DNA of 64,000 nt from Turicibacter faecis (GCF_037076425.1 NZ_AP028127.1:1394001-1458000), one strand, 5' to 3'. Positions 18,324 through 29,061 are shown, counted from the first letter of the stretch. The notes: generated from the letters alone by a model not told the origin. Made by a program: numbers and translations.

Positions 18324-18394
18324 ATTTGAATTTTCGTTGTAACAGGTTACAAATTAATCAGCAACACTATTTGACAAAGAACCGCTTTTTTATG

Positions 18395-18952
18395 CTAGAT
18401 AGACATAATATCTTTTTCTTTTTCGTCAGCGACTGCGTCAACTTCTTTGATTTTTTTATCAGTTAATTTTTGAACATCTTCAGTATAACCTTTTAAAGCA
18501 TCTTCAGTAATTTCACCATTTTTTTGTAATTTTTTAAATTCATCATTGGCATCACGACGAACATTTCGGATTGCAACTTTTGCATCTTCTGCGAATCCTT
18601 TAACTTTTTTCGCTAACTCACGACGACGTTCTTCAGTTAAAGCTGGAACATTTAAGCGAATAACTTCACCATCATTATTTGGTGTTAATCCAATGTTTGC
18701 TTCATTAATTGAACGTTCAATCGCTGATAACATTGATTTATCATATGGTTTAATTACAAGTTGACGTGCTTCCGGAACTGTAATTTGTGCCATTTGATTA
18801 ATTGGTGTTGGCATTCCATAATAATCTACTTGAATATTATCTAATAATGCTGCACTTGCGCGTCCAGTACGTAATACTGAAAACTCACGTTTTAAAGAAT
18901 CAATTGCTTTACTCATTCGAGTATCTGCGTTTGTTAATACACTTTTAGGCAT
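18395..18952 (-). CDS. frr: Ribosome recycling factor
   Basis: This 185-residue protein splits post-termination ribosomes together with EF-G. The family features are clear: [31 protein letters not shown] (hinge region near 31-61), then [25 protein letters not shown], and the long C-terminal helices with [29 protein letters not shown] precedes the ATG. It begins 2 bp after pyrH. Its terminator has been pushed about 1.5 kb away by the ISL3 insertion. Confidence 0.98.
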   Translation of the reverse strand: MPKSVLTNADTRMSKAIDSLKREFSVLRTGRASAALLDNIQVDYYGMPTPINQMAQITVPEARQLVIKPYDKSMLSAIERSINEANIGLTPNNDGEVIRLNVPALTEERRRELAKKVKGFAEDAKVAIRNVRRDANDEFKKLQKNGEITEDALKGYTEDVQKLTDKKIKEVDAVADEKEKDIMSI

Positions 18953-18954
18953 AA

Positions 18955-19733
<779 letters not shown>

Positions 19734-19748
19734 AAATATAAATGGTAA

Positions 19749-20621
19749 TTATGCGCGAACTTGGCTCATTACTTCTTCAGCGAAGTTTGCAACAACTTTC
19801 TCAATTCCTTCTCCAACTTCTAATCGGATAAATAATTTGATTGTTGATCCATTATTCTTAGCATATTTAGCAACAGTAACATCTCCATCTTTAACAAATG
19901 GTTGTTCTAACATACATACATCTGCTAAGAATTTACGGATACGACCTTCTACCATTTTTTCAACGATATTAGCTGGTTTTCCTTCATTTAATGCTTCTTG
20001 AGTTAAGATTTCACGTTCTTTAGCTACAACTTCAGCAGGAACTTGATCAACAGTTAAATATTGTGGGTTAATAGCTGCTGCATGCATAGCTGCGTCCTTA
20101 GCAACTTCTTCTTTTCCTTCAACAACTGTTAATGCTGCAATACGTCCTCCCATGTGTAAGTAAGAACCAAAGAATTCGTTATCTGCTTTTTCAACAACTG
20201 TTAAACGACGTAACGTAATTTTTTCTCCGATTGTTGATGTTGCTTCGATTAACATTGCATCTACTGTTGTTCCATCAACTTCAATTGCTAATGCTTCTTC
20301 AACATTTGCTGGTTTGTTAGCTACTAAGATTTTTCCTAATTTATCTAATAATGATAAGAATTGTTCATTCTTAGCAACGAAGTCTGTTTCTGAGTTTAAC
20401 TCAAAAATAACTGCTGTATTACCATCGATTGCTACTGAGCATAATCCTTCAGCCGCTACACGATCTGATTTTTTAGCTGCTTTTGCGATTCCACGTTCAC
20501 GTAACCAATCGATTGCAGCTGACATATCTCCATTTGTTTCTACTAATGCTTTTTTACAGTCCATCATTCCTGCACTAGTTTTTTCACGTAATTCTTTAAC
20601 CATAGCCGCTGTAATTGCCAT
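19749..20621 (-). CDS. tsf: Translation elongation factor Ts
   Basis: This 290-residue guanine-nucleotide exchange factor recycles EF-Tu. The N-terminal UBA-like domain [26 protein letters not shown] and the Tsf core motif [15 protein letters not shown] (about 77-91) are diagnostic. Length is standard. Start and RBS (TAGGAGGAATC) are clear. It follows rpsB after 252 bp containing a terminator, so expression may be partly uncoupled. Confidence 0.98.
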   Translation of the reverse strand: MAITAAMVKELREKTSAGMMDCKKALVETNGDMSAAIDWLRERGIAKAAKKSDRVAAEGLCSVAIDGNTAVIFELNSETDFVAKNEQFLSLLDKLGKILVANKPANVEEALAIEVDGTTVDAMLIEATSTIGEKITLRRLTVVEKADNEFFGSYLHMGGRIAALTVVEGKEEVAKDAAMHAAAINPQYLTVDQVPAEVVAKEREILTQEALNEGKPANIVEKMVEGRIRKFLADVCMLEQPFVKDGDVTVAKYAKNNGSTIKLFIRLEVGEGIEKVVANFAEEVMSQVRA

Positions 20622-20827
20622 TATGATTCCTCCTAAGATTTTAATAAAAGTTTAACACCACTTATCGTTGTATCTTTTTGATAATAACAAAAAAACACAA
20701 ATATTGCAAGCTATTACAATCTTCTTTTTAAAATGAATTCATCTTAAATCATTCATCTATATTCTAGAAGATTTATCTTATATTTATTCATTAAATATAA
20801 AACAACTTATTTATTACACATTTTCAA

Positions 20828-20863
20828 AAAAAATACCTTTAACTCTAATGAGAAAAAGGTATT
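20828..20863 (-). terminator. Terminator of rpsB
   Basis: AATACCTTT and AAAGGTATT form a stem with a 12-nt loop. On the minus strand it is followed by eight T residues, shortly after the rpsB stop. Confidence 0.75.
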
Positions 20864-20873
20864 CATTATCAAA

Positions 20874-21611
20874 TTACTCAGCTACTACTGCTTCTTCAAC
20901 TACTTCTTCAGTAGCTACTTCTTCAGCAGATCCTTGATTTACTTCAATGATTGCATCAACCATTTTACCAACAATTAAACGTACCGCACGGATAGCGTCA
21001 TCGTTAGCTGGAATTACATAATCAACATCTTCAGGATCACAGTTTGTATCAACAATACCGAATACTGGAATGTTTAATTTACGTGCTTCTGCAATTGCAA
21101 TACGCTCTTTACGAGGATCAATTACGAAGATTGCGCTTGGTAATTCTTTCATATCACGGATTCCGCCTAAGAATTTATTTAAACGATCCATTTCTTTGCG
21201 TAATGTGATAACTTCTTTTTTAGGTAATACATCAAATGTACCATCTTGCTCCATTGTTTCTAATTCTTCTAAACGAGCAATACGAGCTTGGATAGTTTTA
21301 AAGTTTGTTAAAGTTCCACCTAACCAACGTTGGTTAACCCAGAATTGTCCTCCACGGATTGCTTCATCTTTAACAGCTTCTTGAGCTTGTTTTTTAGTTC
21401 CTACGAATAAAACACGTCCACCATCTTTTGCGACTTCTTGTAAAGCGTAATAAGCTTCATCTAATTTTTTAGCTGTTTTTTGTAAGTCGATGATGTAAAT
21501 TCCATTACGATCAGTGTAGATGTATTTTTTCATTTTTGGGTTCCAACGACGTGTTTGGTGTCCGAAGTGTACCCCTGCTTCTAACAATTGCTTCATTGAG
21601 ATAATAGCCAT
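20874..21611 (-). CDS. rpsB: 30S ribosomal protein S2
   Basis: A 245-residue S2 protein with the classic N-terminus [24 protein letters not shown] and the motifs [23 protein letters not shown] and [10 protein letters not shown]. The acidic Glu/Val/Ala-rich tail ([16 protein letters not shown]) is species-variable. RBS TAGGAGGA. It heads the tsf-pyrH-frr region and has a structured leader. Confidence 0.98.
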   Translation of the reverse strand: MAIISMKQLLEAGVHFGHQTRRWNPKMKKYIYTDRNGIYIIDLQKTAKKLDEAYYALQEVAKDGGRVLFVGTKKQAQEAVKDEAIRGGQFWVNQRWLGGTLTNFKTIQARIARLEELETMEQDGTFDVLPKKEVITLRKEMDRLNKFLGGIRDMKELPSAIFVIDPRKERIAIAEARKLNIPVFGIVDTNCDPEDVDYVIPANDDAIRAVRLIVGKMVDAIIEVNQGSAEEVATEEVVEEAVVAE

Positions 21612-21644
21612 TGTAAGTTCCTCCTAAGTTCGAATTTGTTCGGC

Positions 21645-21712
21645 CGCCACATCTTTCAACACAAATTGCCACTATCATAAATAGCACTAGACAATTCGCT
21701 CCAGATGTGTGT
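21645..21712 (-). promoter_or_regulatory. Structured 5' leader of rpsB (candidate S2 autoregulatory element)
   Basis: Between the promoter and the rpsB RBS the RNA can form a rod: CACATCT (21648-21654) with AGATGTG (21703-21709), CAAATTG (21662-21668) with CAATTCG (21692-21698, one G-U), and a small inner CTAT/ATAG hairpin. It sits where ribosomal-protein leaders occur. Regulation by S2 is an inference, and no known consensus was checked. Confidence 0.45.
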
Positions 21713-21731
21713 GTATTTTTATGCCGTTTAT

Positions 21732-21762
21732 AAATTTATCATACTTCGTCTTTTTTTTCAAC
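21732..21762 (-). promoter_or_regulatory. Promoter of rpsB
   Basis: On the minus strand TTGAAA, a 17-bp spacer and TAAATT lie just upstream of the leader. Confidence 0.45.
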
Positions 21763-22050
21763 TATCTTTCAAATTTTTTTATTTCTAAAATAAAATTTCA
21801 AGCAAATCCCTCATCATTAAAAACCTTGAGCGAGTTAATGACAGTCTTTCCTTTTCTACTACAATAAAAGCTATTCGTCAGGGGTTAGATGCTTCCTCTT
21901 AGATATGAATCAAATAATTTATCACGTTTTACTACCATCTATCCGTCTAAAACCTTATAAACTGCACCAAAAGTATATCCCCTAAAAGCGTCCTGCACCA
22001 TATGATTACCCTTTTTCGAATTTTAAATAGACAGAAACCTTCATTTACTA
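21763..22050. other. Intergenic region between rpsB promoter and the 123xx hypothetical gene's terminator
   Basis: AT-rich stretch without a supportable ORF. Nothing apart from the rpsB promoter on its left and the terminator of the neighbouring small membrane protein gene on its right. Confidence 0.4.
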
Positions 22051-22057
22051 TAATTAG

Positions 22058-22085
22058 AAAAAAACTTTCCTTATCAGAAAGTTTT
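22058..22085 (-). terminator. Terminator of the small membrane protein gene
   Basis: AAAACTTTC (22061-22069) pairs with GAAAGTTTT (22077-22085) just after the stop of the gene at 22102-22494. Confidence 0.65.
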
Positions 22086-22101
22086 CGGTTCATCCATTTC
22101 T

Positions 22102-22494
22102 TTATTTATAATATTCTAAGTCTGCGTTATCAGCCACACAAATAATTGTTTGTAGTAAAAACGGTGGAAAATTCAATTGACTCGTTTTTATTGTACGAGG
22201 TTCACCCACAACCTTCGCACATCGAATACCATCTTGCGTTAAAACAAGCACATATTGCCCCCTATTTATATCCGTTTGCATTACCGCATATGTATAAAAA
22301 CCACTATATCCTTTAAATTGAACTTCGATTACAGTGACCCATTCATCTACTAATTTTTCCCCCAACACTATCTGTCCATCCCTATCTTCGCAAATTTGCG
22401 ACTGTTCAGAGTTTGGTATTAATAAGTAAATCAATATCCCTAATCCAATTAAAAAGATGATAATAATGCCACTCACTAGTAAAATTGCTTGCAC
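22102..22494 (-). CDS. Hypothetical single-span membrane protein (130 aa)
   Basis: One N-terminal helix (ILLVSGIIIIFLIGLGILIYLLI, about 3-25) is followed by a short acidic linker and a beta-rich domain of about 100 residues (YTYAVMQTDINRGQYVLVLTQDG...). The start is GTG at 22494 with GGGGTGA six nt upstream. I recognise no family. It stands downstream of the NfeD/SPFH pair on the same strand, but a terminator at 22687-22728 separates them. Confidence 0.65.
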   Translation of the reverse strand: MQAILLVSGIIIIFLIGLGILIYLLIPNSEQSQICEDRDGQIVLGEKLVDEWVTVIEVQFKGYSGFYTYAVMQTDINRGQYVLVLTQDGIRCAKVVGEPRTIKTSQLNFPPFLLQTIICVADNADLEYYK

Positions 22495-22686
22495 AATATA
22501 TCACCCCGTAAATTAATGTCTCTCTTTCGTTCTAAATAAATTTTATCGAATATTGCTAGCAAAATCAACCACTTATATCTTTTTTTCGTTATTTTATGAC
22601 ATTATTTTTGTAGTACTCTCCTTATATCTCAATAACTAATTATAATATCCCCACTTCCGACCTTTTTATACTTTTTAATGAAAAAA

Positions 22687-22728
22687 GCATCCCATAGATT
22701 AAACCTTCTATCTAACCTATGAGATGCC
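22687..22728 (-). terminator. Terminator of the SPFH gene
   Basis: GCATCCCATAG pairs with CTATGAGATGC (one G-U) and is followed on the minus strand by T6. Confidence 0.75.
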
Positions 22729-22746
22729 TATTATGATTTAAATTGG

Positions 22747-23673
22747 TTATTCTTTAATTGTCTTTGACGTTTCCGTTAACGATGCAATCAACCCACTAAC
22801 ATTTTGAATTTCAGATGGAATAATTAACTTCGTTGCCTGTCCTTCAGCTACCTGCGCCAATGCCTCAAATGATTTTAACGTTAATACTTCCGTAGTTGGT
22901 TGTGCCTCATTAAGCATCTTTAACCCTGCTGACGTTGCCTCTTGAACTTTTAAAATAGCTTCCGCTTCCCCCTCTGCTTTACGAATAGCAGCTTCTTTTT
23001 CTGCTTCTGCCGCTAAAATCATCGCCTGCTTACGTGCCTCTGCTTCAAGGATTTGCGATTCTTTGAGCCCTTCTGCTTTTAAAATGGCTGATGTCTTTTC
23101 CCCTTCTGCCTGTAAAATTTTCTCTCGTCTCTCACGCTCAGCACGCATCTGTTTCTCCATAGCAGCCTGAATATCTTCCGGTGGAATAATATTTTTTACT
23201 TCTACCCGATTAATTTTGATTCCCCATGGATCCGTTGCTTCATCCAATACAGCACGCATACGTGAATTAATAATATCCCTTGAGGTCAATGTCTCGTCTA
23301 ATTCCAATTCCCCAATAATATTACGCAATGTTGTTGCCGTAAGATTTTCAATAGCTGCAAATGGGTTACTAACTCCGTATGTAAATAATTTAGGATCCGT
23401 AATTTGAAAAAATACAACCGTATCAATCTGCATCGTAACATTATCTTTAGTAATGACTGGTTGTGGTTTAAAATCAATCACCTGTTCTTTTAATAATACT
23501 TTATTTGCAACACGGTCCATAATAGGAATCTTAACGTGTAAACCGACGTTCCATGTTGCTGCATAAGCCCCAAAACGTTCAATAACGTAGGCATTTGCCT
23601 GAGGTACAACTTTAATATTTGCCATAACTAAAATAATCATCACAATGATAATAGCCAATATAAAATAAAGCAT
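22747..23673 (-). CDS. SPFH/band 7 membrane scaffold protein (stomatin/QmcA-like)
   Basis: A 308-residue protein with one N-terminal helix (MLYFILAIIIVMIILVMANI), the SPFH domain opening VVPQANAYVIERFGAYAATWNVGLHVKIP, and a long Ala/Glu/Lys coiled coil (about 180-250: RAERERREKILQAEGEKTSAILKAEG). Family members scaffold membrane proteases and fluid microdomains. The ATG at 23673 is chosen because GGAAGGAG lies 9 nt before it; longer starts would overlap nfeD or leave no RBS spacing. It pairs with an upstream NfeD gene, a well-known two-gene unit. Confidence 0.93.
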   Translation of the reverse strand: MLYFILAIIIVMIILVMANIKVVPQANAYVIERFGAYAATWNVGLHVKIPIMDRVANKVLLKEQVIDFKPQPVITKDNVTMQIDTVVFFQITDPKLFTYGVSNPFAAIENLTATTLRNIIGELELDETLTSRDIINSRMRAVLDEATDPWGIKINRVEVKNIIPPEDIQAAMEKQMRAERERREKILQAEGEKTSAILKAEGLKESQILEAEARKQAMILAAEAEKEAAIRKAEGEAEAILKVQEATSAGLKMLNEAQPTTEVLTLKSFEALAQVAEGQATKLIIPSEIQNVSGLIASLTETSKTIKE

Positions 23674-23692
23674 AATTTTCATCTCCTTCCTT

Positions 23693-24142
23693 CTATTTAA
23701 CGATGATCGTAACCCCTTCAATTCTTAAAACAGTCACAATAGCACCTTCGGCGTAAGTCTGTTTACTTTCAGACATAGAGCGCCAAAATTTCCCTTCCAG
23801 CTTCACCTCACCCGCTACATACGGAAGAATTTCTTTAGTAACAACGGCTTCTTTACCAATCAAGTCATCAAGATTCGTCTTTTCCTTTCCAACCTTCAAC
23901 ATACCAACCGCAAATTTTCTCGTTTTTACAATCAAGATTAAAGAGGTTGCAAGAAAAATAAAAATTTGAATCATAACCGAATCAATAAAAATAGAGGTAA
24001 GCATAGCGGCCAACGCTCCAATAGCAAACCAGATAGAAACTATCCCTAGCGTCATTGCCTCAATAATACCAAAAATAGTAGCAAGTAAAAACCATAACCA
24101 CGGTAAAGGAATAGTTAAACCTACACTTAATAAACTAGCCAT
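23693..24142 (-). CDS. NfeD-like membrane protein
   Basis: A 149-residue short NfeD: three or four hydrophobic helices (5-80) followed by a C-terminal OB-fold (about 85-149, DDLIGKEAVVTKEILPYVAGEVKLEGKFWRSMS...). Short NfeD proteins are encoded beside SPFH proteins and are thought to work with them in membrane domain organisation. The stop lies about 20 bp before the SPFH start, so the two are probably co-transcribed. Confidence 0.9.
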   Translation of the reverse strand: MASLLSVGLTIPLPWLWFLLATIFGIIEAMTLGIVSIWFAIGALAAMLTSIFIDSVMIQIFIFLATSLILIVKTRKFAVGMLKVGKEKTNLDDLIGKEAVVTKEILPYVAGEVKLEGKFWRSMSESKQTYAEGAIVTVLRIEGVTIIVK

Positions 24143-24217
24143 TTCCCCTCACTCCATTCTAACCACTACTCTTCCATTATAGCTAATCAACCGTCCATTT
24201 AGTACTCTTCCTCAATA

Positions 24218-25123
24218 CTATTTTTCACTTTTTCTTGCTCTAGGATGTGCGACCGCATAAGCCTGTTTAAGGTGCTCCTTCGAAACGTGAGTATAAATTT
24301 GCGTACTTGATAAATGCTCATGTCCAAGTAATTCCTGCACAGCTCTTAAATTTGCACCATGATTCAGTAAATGCGTTGCAAATGTGTGCCGAATCATATG
24401 TGGGGCAACCTTAATATGCATGGCAGTATTCCGAGTTAACCTCTTTAAAATATCACGAACGCCTCTGTCAGTTAATGGAAACCCAAGGTGATTTAAAAAT
24501 ACAACATCTGTTTCAATATGTGACTTATTCAATAATTGGTTTCGTCCCACTTTTAGATAGCATTGCATCGATTCCACAGCAAAATCTCCAAGTGGAACAT
24601 ACCGGTCCTTTTTCCCCTTTCCGTGCACCAATAACATCCCTGTCTCAAAGTCAAACTGGCTTATAGTGAGATTACAGCATTCCGAAACCCGTATTCCGGT
24701 TGCATATAAGAGCTCTAACAATGCATAATTGCGGCTTCCTAGTACAGTTGATCGATCGATTCCTTCGAACAATGCTACCATTTCTTCCTCATATAAAAAT
24801 TTAGGCAACACCTGTCCTCCCTTCGGTGCCTTAATAATTGAAAAGGCATTGGAAGAGACGACCCCTTCCTTCAGTAAAAAATAATAATAGGAACGCAAAG
24901 ACGATAACTTTCGACTTACCGTATGACGATTCAATTTTTGTAAGTAACATTCATTAAGATAACTCCTAACATCACCGTATTCCACATCAAAAGGGGGGAT
25001 AGATTCCTTCTCGCAAAATAACGTCCATTCGACTAAGTCCTTTTGATAATTTGAAATTGTATGCATCGAGTACCTCTTCTCATACATCAGGTATTCCAAA
25101 TATTTATGAATCAGCTCCTCCAC
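24218..25123 (-). CDS. xerC: Tyrosine recombinase XerC
   Basis: A 301-residue site-specific recombinase that resolves chromosome dimers. It has an N-terminal SAM-like core-binding domain (YLEYLMYEKRYSMHTISNYQKDL) and a C-terminal catalytic domain with Arg in GIRVSECC, HMIRHTFATHLLNHG (H-x-x-R), LGHEHLSSTQIYTHV (His and nucleophilic Tyr). The GTG start has AAAGGAGGG upstream. It follows trmFO, the usual place of xerC (codV) in Bacillota, which decides xerC over xerD. Confidence 0.93.
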   Translation of the reverse strand: MEELIHKYLEYLMYEKRYSMHTISNYQKDLVEWTLFCEKESIPPFDVEYGDVRSYLNECYLQKLNRHTVSRKLSSLRSYYYFLLKEGVVSSNAFSIIKAPKGGQVLPKFLYEEEMVALFEGIDRSTVLGSRNYALLELLYATGIRVSECCNLTISQFDFETGMLLVHGKGKKDRYVPLGDFAVESMQCYLKVGRNQLLNKSHIETDVVFLNHLGFPLTDRGVRDILKRLTRNTAMHIKVAPHMIRHTFATHLLNHGANLRAVQELLGHEHLSSTQIYTHVSKEHLKQAYAVAHPRARKSEK

Positions 25124-25143
25124 TTTAACCCTCCTTTATGCCA

Positions 25144-25174
25144 AAGAAAACAGTACCTTCCGTACTGTTTTCTT
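25144..25174 (-). terminator. Terminator of trmFO
   Basis: A 12-bp stem, AGAAAACAGTAC (25145-25156) with GTACTGTTTTCT (25162-25173), has a 5-nt loop. It sits between trmFO and xerC. Confidence 0.8.
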
Positions 25175-25183
25175 TACCACCTT

Positions 25184-26482
25184 CTATAGTAACTCTTTAC
25201 ATTCCTTAATTTTTTCGATAGCACGTGCTGCATACATTGCTTTCTTTTCTTTTTTCTTCACACGACCCTCTAAATCTAAAAACAGCCCAAAATTAGCATT
25301 CATCGGTTGAAATCCATCACAAGAAGTATGCGTAATGTAGTAAGCCATTGATCCCATCGCCGTTTCCCTTGGGAATTCAATTAGCTCTTCACCCAACATA
25401 TACTTCGCCATATTGATCCCTGCAATCATTCCCGATGCAGCCGATTCAACATAACCTTCCACTCCCGTTAATTGACCTGCAAAGAACAAATCATCACGTG
25501 TCTTAAATTGATAAGTCGGACGAAGTAGTACCGGAGAATTAATAAACGAATTTCGATGCATCACTCCATAACGGACAATTTCAGCATTTTCAAGTCCTGG
25601 GATCATTTGAACAATACGTTTTTGTTCCCCCCATTTTAAATGCGTTTGGAATCCAACTAAATTATAAAGCGTTCCCGCCGCATTATCCTGTCTTAATTGA
25701 ACGACGGCATACGGTGTTTGTCCTGTCTTTGGATCTTCAAGGCCTACTGGTTTCATTGGACCAAATAAAACTGTTTGTCGGCCACGTTTTGCCATTACCT
25801 CAATTGGCATACATCCTTCAAAGAAAACTTCTTTTTCAAATTCCTTAACCGGAACCACTTCTGCATTAACTAAAGCCTCATGCCAAGCATTAAACTCCTC
25901 TTCAGACATCGGACAATTTAAGTAGGCAGCCTCACCTTTATCATAACGAGACTTTAAATAAACTTTATCAAAGTTAATAGAATCCTTTTCAATAATAGGC
26001 GCTGCGGCATCATAGAAATAAAACGAATGATGTCCTGTCATTTCACGAATATATGCGCTTAAAGCATCACTTGTTAACGGACCTGTCGCCACAATCGTCG
26101 GCCCATCGGGGATTTCCGTTAACTCTTCTCGAATAACTTCCACATTAGGGTGTTGACTTAAATAATCTGTAATTTGTCCTGAAAAGCCTTCACGATCGAC
26201 GGCAAGGGCTCCTCCTGCAGGTACAGCATTAGCATCTGCTGCCTTCATAATAAGTGAATCTAAAATTCGCATCTCTTCCTTTAAAACACCGACCGCATTA
26301 GCTAAACCGTCTGCACGCAATGAATTTGAACATACTAATTCTGCAAAATTTTGCGTATGATGAGCTGGCGTATTTTTTACTGGACGCATTTCATATAGCT
26401 TAACTTGAATTCCACGTTTAGCAAGCTGGTAAGCTGCCTCCGAACCTGCTAAACCTGCTCCAATGACATTTACATATTTCAT
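25184..26482 (-). CDS. trmFO: tRNA (uracil-54,C5)-methyltransferase TrmFO (folate/FAD)
   Basis: A 432-residue flavoprotein that makes ribothymidine at position 54 of tRNA using methylenetetrahydrofolate. The N-terminal FAD motif [14 protein letters not shown] (8-21), the [10 protein letters not shown] block, and the C-terminal [20 protein letters not shown] are diagnostic of the Gid/TrmFO family. It lies between topA and xerC, as in Bacillus. Confidence 0.97.
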   Translation of the reverse strand: MKYVNVIGAGLAGSEAAYQLAKRGIQVKLYEMRPVKNTPAHHTQNFAELVCSNSLRADGLANAVGVLKEEMRILDSLIMKAADANAVPAGGALAVDREGFSGQITDYLSQHPNVEVIREELTEIPDGPTIVATGPLTSDALSAYIREMTGHHSFYFYDAAAPIIEKDSINFDKVYLKSRYDKGEAAYLNCPMSEEEFNAWHEALVNAEVVPVKEFEKEVFFEGCMPIEVMAKRGRQTVLFGPMKPVGLEDPKTGQTPYAVVQLRQDNAAGTLYNLVGFQTHLKWGEQKRIVQMIPGLENAEIVRYGVMHRNSFINSPVLLRPTYQFKTRDDLFFAGQLTGVEGYVESAASGMIAGINMAKYMLGEELIEFPRETAMGSMAYYITHTSCDGFQPMNANFGLFLDLEGRVKKKEKKAMYAARAIEKIKECKELL

Positions 26483-26622
26483 TTATACTAGCCTCCTACA
26501 AGTTGCGACTGAATATTTCATTACAACTGAAAATTATATCATAAATTCAATCAACTGCTAAGCCCCTTTCGGTGCCCGACTCCTTCACCGACTATCGGTT
26601 CATACTTTATAAAATACCCTTG

Positions 26623-26652
26623 AAAACCCCACCTTTTAAAAGGTGGGGTTGA
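26623..26652 (-). terminator. Terminator of topA
   Basis: AACCCCACCTT (26625-26635) pairs with AAGGTGGGGTT (26640-26650), a tight 4-nt loop directly after the topA stop. Confidence 0.85.
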
Positions 26653-26654
26653 GA

Positions 26655-28718
26655 TTAATCCTCTTTATAATCACATTCCTTATTTGAACACTGAACCTCA
26701 TTTTTCTTTCCTTTGACCACAAGTAGTTGCCCACACTTCGGACATTTTTTATCAATCGGCTTATTCCAAAGTGCATAATCGCACGCTGGATATTTATCAC
26801 ATCCATAAAAAACTTTTCCACGACGTGTTTTCTTTTCAACGATCTCTCCCGTTTCACACTTAGGACACTTCACTCCAGTTGAAACAGGGGCCGCTTCCTC
26901 TTTCGCTTCTTTTTTTATATATTTACACGTCGGATATCCGCTACAAGCGACAAATTCACCGTAACGCCCACGACGAATAACGAGCGGGCTTCCGCATTCT
27001 GGACACTCTTCCCCTATTTCAACAGGGGCAATTTTCTCCATATTTTTCTGTGCCTCTTCAAGCATTGGCATAAAATGATCGTAAAACATTTTCAACTCAT
27101 CATACCATACTTTTTGACCTTTAGAGATTTCATCGAGGTTATTTTCCATTGCGGCCGTATACTCGACGTTGATAAACTCTGAAAAAAACTCGGCTAACTT
27201 GTCACTTGTTAAAATACCTTGATCAGTAGGTTTAAATTTTTTATCCTCTAGCATGACATACCCACGATTTTTCAAGGTTTCCATCGTTTGCGCATATGTA
27301 GATGGACGGCCAATTCCTAACTCTTCCATTTCTTTAATCAATTTTGCCTCACTATAACGTGCTGGCGGTTGAGTAAAATGTTGCTGTGGTTCGATGTCTA
27401 CGAGGGCTAATGTATCCCCTACATTTAGACGCGGTAAAGCTGCATTTTTCGTTTCCTCATAACTATAAACACGTAAATACCCATCAAAAACTAAGACCTG
27501 ACCATTAACACGAAATAAATAATCATTCGAGCGAACCTCAATTGTTGTTGCTTCTACGGTAGCACTTTTCATCAAACTCGCAACCGCACGCTCCCAAATT
27601 AATTTATATAAACGCAATTCATCGCGTTTTAAATACGGCTTCATCTCTTCAGGTGTTCGGGAAACAGATGAAGGACGGATTGCCTCATGGGCCTCCTGTG
27701 CATTTTTCACTTTTTTTGTACTCGTTGCTGTTGTTTTAACGTAGTTCGTTCCATAATTTTTTTTAATAAATGATTTTGTTGCATCGATGAAGTTATCAGC
27801 TAATCTCGTAGAATCCGTTCGCATATAGGTAATTAATCCGACTGTTTCTGAACCTATATTAATCCCTTCATATAACTTCTGAGCAATCGTCATCGTTTTC
27901 TTCGCGTTATATCCAAGCTTACTTGCCGCTTCCTGTTGAAGCGTTGAAGTAATAAATGGAAGTTTGGGTTGTTTTAATTTATTCTTTTTTTCCACCTTTT
28001 CTACAACATAAGGGTCTGAAAGCTCCGCCAAAATAGCCTTAACTTCATCCTCGTTCGCAATTGAAATCTTTTTATTTGCTTTTTTCATAAGTTCAGCTTC
28101 AATTTTGGCACTTTGTCGTTCAAACATCGCATGAATCGACCAATACTCTTCACTTTTAAACTTTTGAATCTCTTTTTCACGTTCAACAATAAGTTTTAGA
28201 GCCACCGATTGAACACGACCTGCACTTTTACTCTTAATCTTACTTTGTAACAATTTACTTAACTTAAAACCAATAATACGATCAAGTATACGTCGGCTCT
28301 CTTGGGAACGAACTAAATCCATATCAATCGCTCTCGGATGTTTAAAAGCCTCTAAAATAGCGTCTTTTGTAATCTCATTAAAGACGACACGTCGCTTTAA
28401 ATCAACATCCAGTCCAAGAACATCTGCCAAATGCCAACTAATCGCCTCCCCTTCACGGTCGGGGTCGGTAGCTAGATAAACGGCATCTGAATTTTTAGCA
28501 GCCTGTTTTAATTCTTTTATAATTTTGGATTTTCCAGTCACATTTTTATAATTTGGCTTAAAATGATCCTCAACATCCACTCCTAAACCACCCGGTCCAG
28601 TCGTTGCTAAATCACGAATATGTCCGACGCTCGATAAAACCGTATAGTCCGATCCTAAATAATTTTCAATCGTTTTGGCTTTAGCAGGCGACTCTACTAT
28701 TACTAAATTTTTCCCCAT
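26655..28718 (-). CDS. topA: DNA topoisomerase I
   Basis: A 687-residue type IA topoisomerase that relaxes negative supercoils. The N-terminal TOPRIM (NLVIVESPAKAKTIE; LATDPDREGEAISWHL), the SAGRVQSVALKL block, and the active-site region ITYMRTDSTRLA (Tyr nucleophile) are present. Three C-terminal zinc-ribbon modules follow (CPECGSPL, CPKCETGEI, CPKCGQLLV), the last with its four cysteines. The ATG at 28718 (MGKNLVI) fits the AAAGGTGA RBS better than a GTG three codons upstream. A good promoter is at 28852-28880. Confidence 0.98.
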   Translation of the reverse strand: MGKNLVIVESPAKAKTIENYLGSDYTVLSSVGHIRDLATTGPGGLGVDVEDHFKPNYKNVTGKSKIIKELKQAAKNSDAVYLATDPDREGEAISWHLADVLGLDVDLKRRVVFNEITKDAILEAFKHPRAIDMDLVRSQESRRILDRIIGFKLSKLLQSKIKSKSAGRVQSVALKLIVEREKEIQKFKSEEYWSIHAMFERQSAKIEAELMKKANKKISIANEDEVKAILAELSDPYVVEKVEKKNKLKQPKLPFITSTLQQEAASKLGYNAKKTMTIAQKLYEGINIGSETVGLITYMRTDSTRLADNFIDATKSFIKKNYGTNYVKTTATSTKKVKNAQEAHEAIRPSSVSRTPEEMKPYLKRDELRLYKLIWERAVASLMKSATVEATTIEVRSNDYLFRVNGQVLVFDGYLRVYSYEETKNAALPRLNVGDTLALVDIEPQQHFTQPPARYSEAKLIKEMEELGIGRPSTYAQTMETLKNRGYVMLEDKKFKPTDQGILTSDKLAEFFSEFINVEYTAAMENNLDEISKGQKVWYDELKMFYDHFMPMLEEAQKNMEKIAPVEIGEECPECGSPLVIRRGRYGEFVACSGYPTCKYIKKEAKEEAAPVSTGVKCPKCETGEIVEKKTRRGKVFYGCDKYPACDYALWNKPIDKKCPKCGQLLVVKGKKNEVQCSNKECDYKED

Positions 28719-29061
28719 ACCTATCACCTTTTCTATCTCAATAACTAACCCAGCTATTCTTTAACTGAGCGCTTTCTCATCTATTATTCGACTCTATTTA
28801 TAAACTATTCACTAGTTATTAACAATAAACAGTCAAAATAAAACACAAAAAATATTACTGCTTTCCTCTCCTCTTGTCAATCATTTCATTAGAAATTTCA
28901 TAGAAAGAATCCATTCTTTTTCATTTTTTTACTCTTTTTTCTTTTCTATTCAACACAGCGTTTAATAATTTCCAGAATTATCATATTGTTAGCACAGTCA
29001 TTCTACAATTTTTTGCACTTAGGCCGATGACCCCTCACTTTTAAATCACCAAGTACAACTT
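28719..29061. other. Intergenic region between dprA and topA
   Basis: About 340 bp, AT-rich, without a supported ORF. It holds the topA promoter (28852-28880) and a roughly 125-nt leader in which I see no strong structure. Confidence 0.5.
28852..28880 (-). promoter_or_regulatory. Promoter of topA
   Basis: On the minus strand a consensus -35 TTGACA (28875-28880), a 17-bp spacer and -10 TAATAT (28852-28857). Confidence 0.7.

Larger units (their letters stand above)
16898..18383 (+). mobile_element. ISL3-family insertion sequence (1486 bp), complete ends, interrupted transposase
   Basis: Imperfect 30-bp terminal inverted repeats (16898-16927 and 18354-18383) share the outer GGTTCT and the inner AGTGTTGCTGATTAA. 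Both ends are flanked by a perfect 8-bp direct repeat GCTTTTTT (16890-16897 and 18384-18391), the duplication length known for ISL3. The perfect duplication indicates a fairly recent insertion. The inside holds one transposase frame with an in-frame stop and a 3' hairpin. Confidence 0.93.

Noticed and set aside
26636-26857. 73-codon frame inside the topA zinc-ribbon region
   Set aside because: Same strand but a different frame of topA, with no RBS and no recognisable protein.
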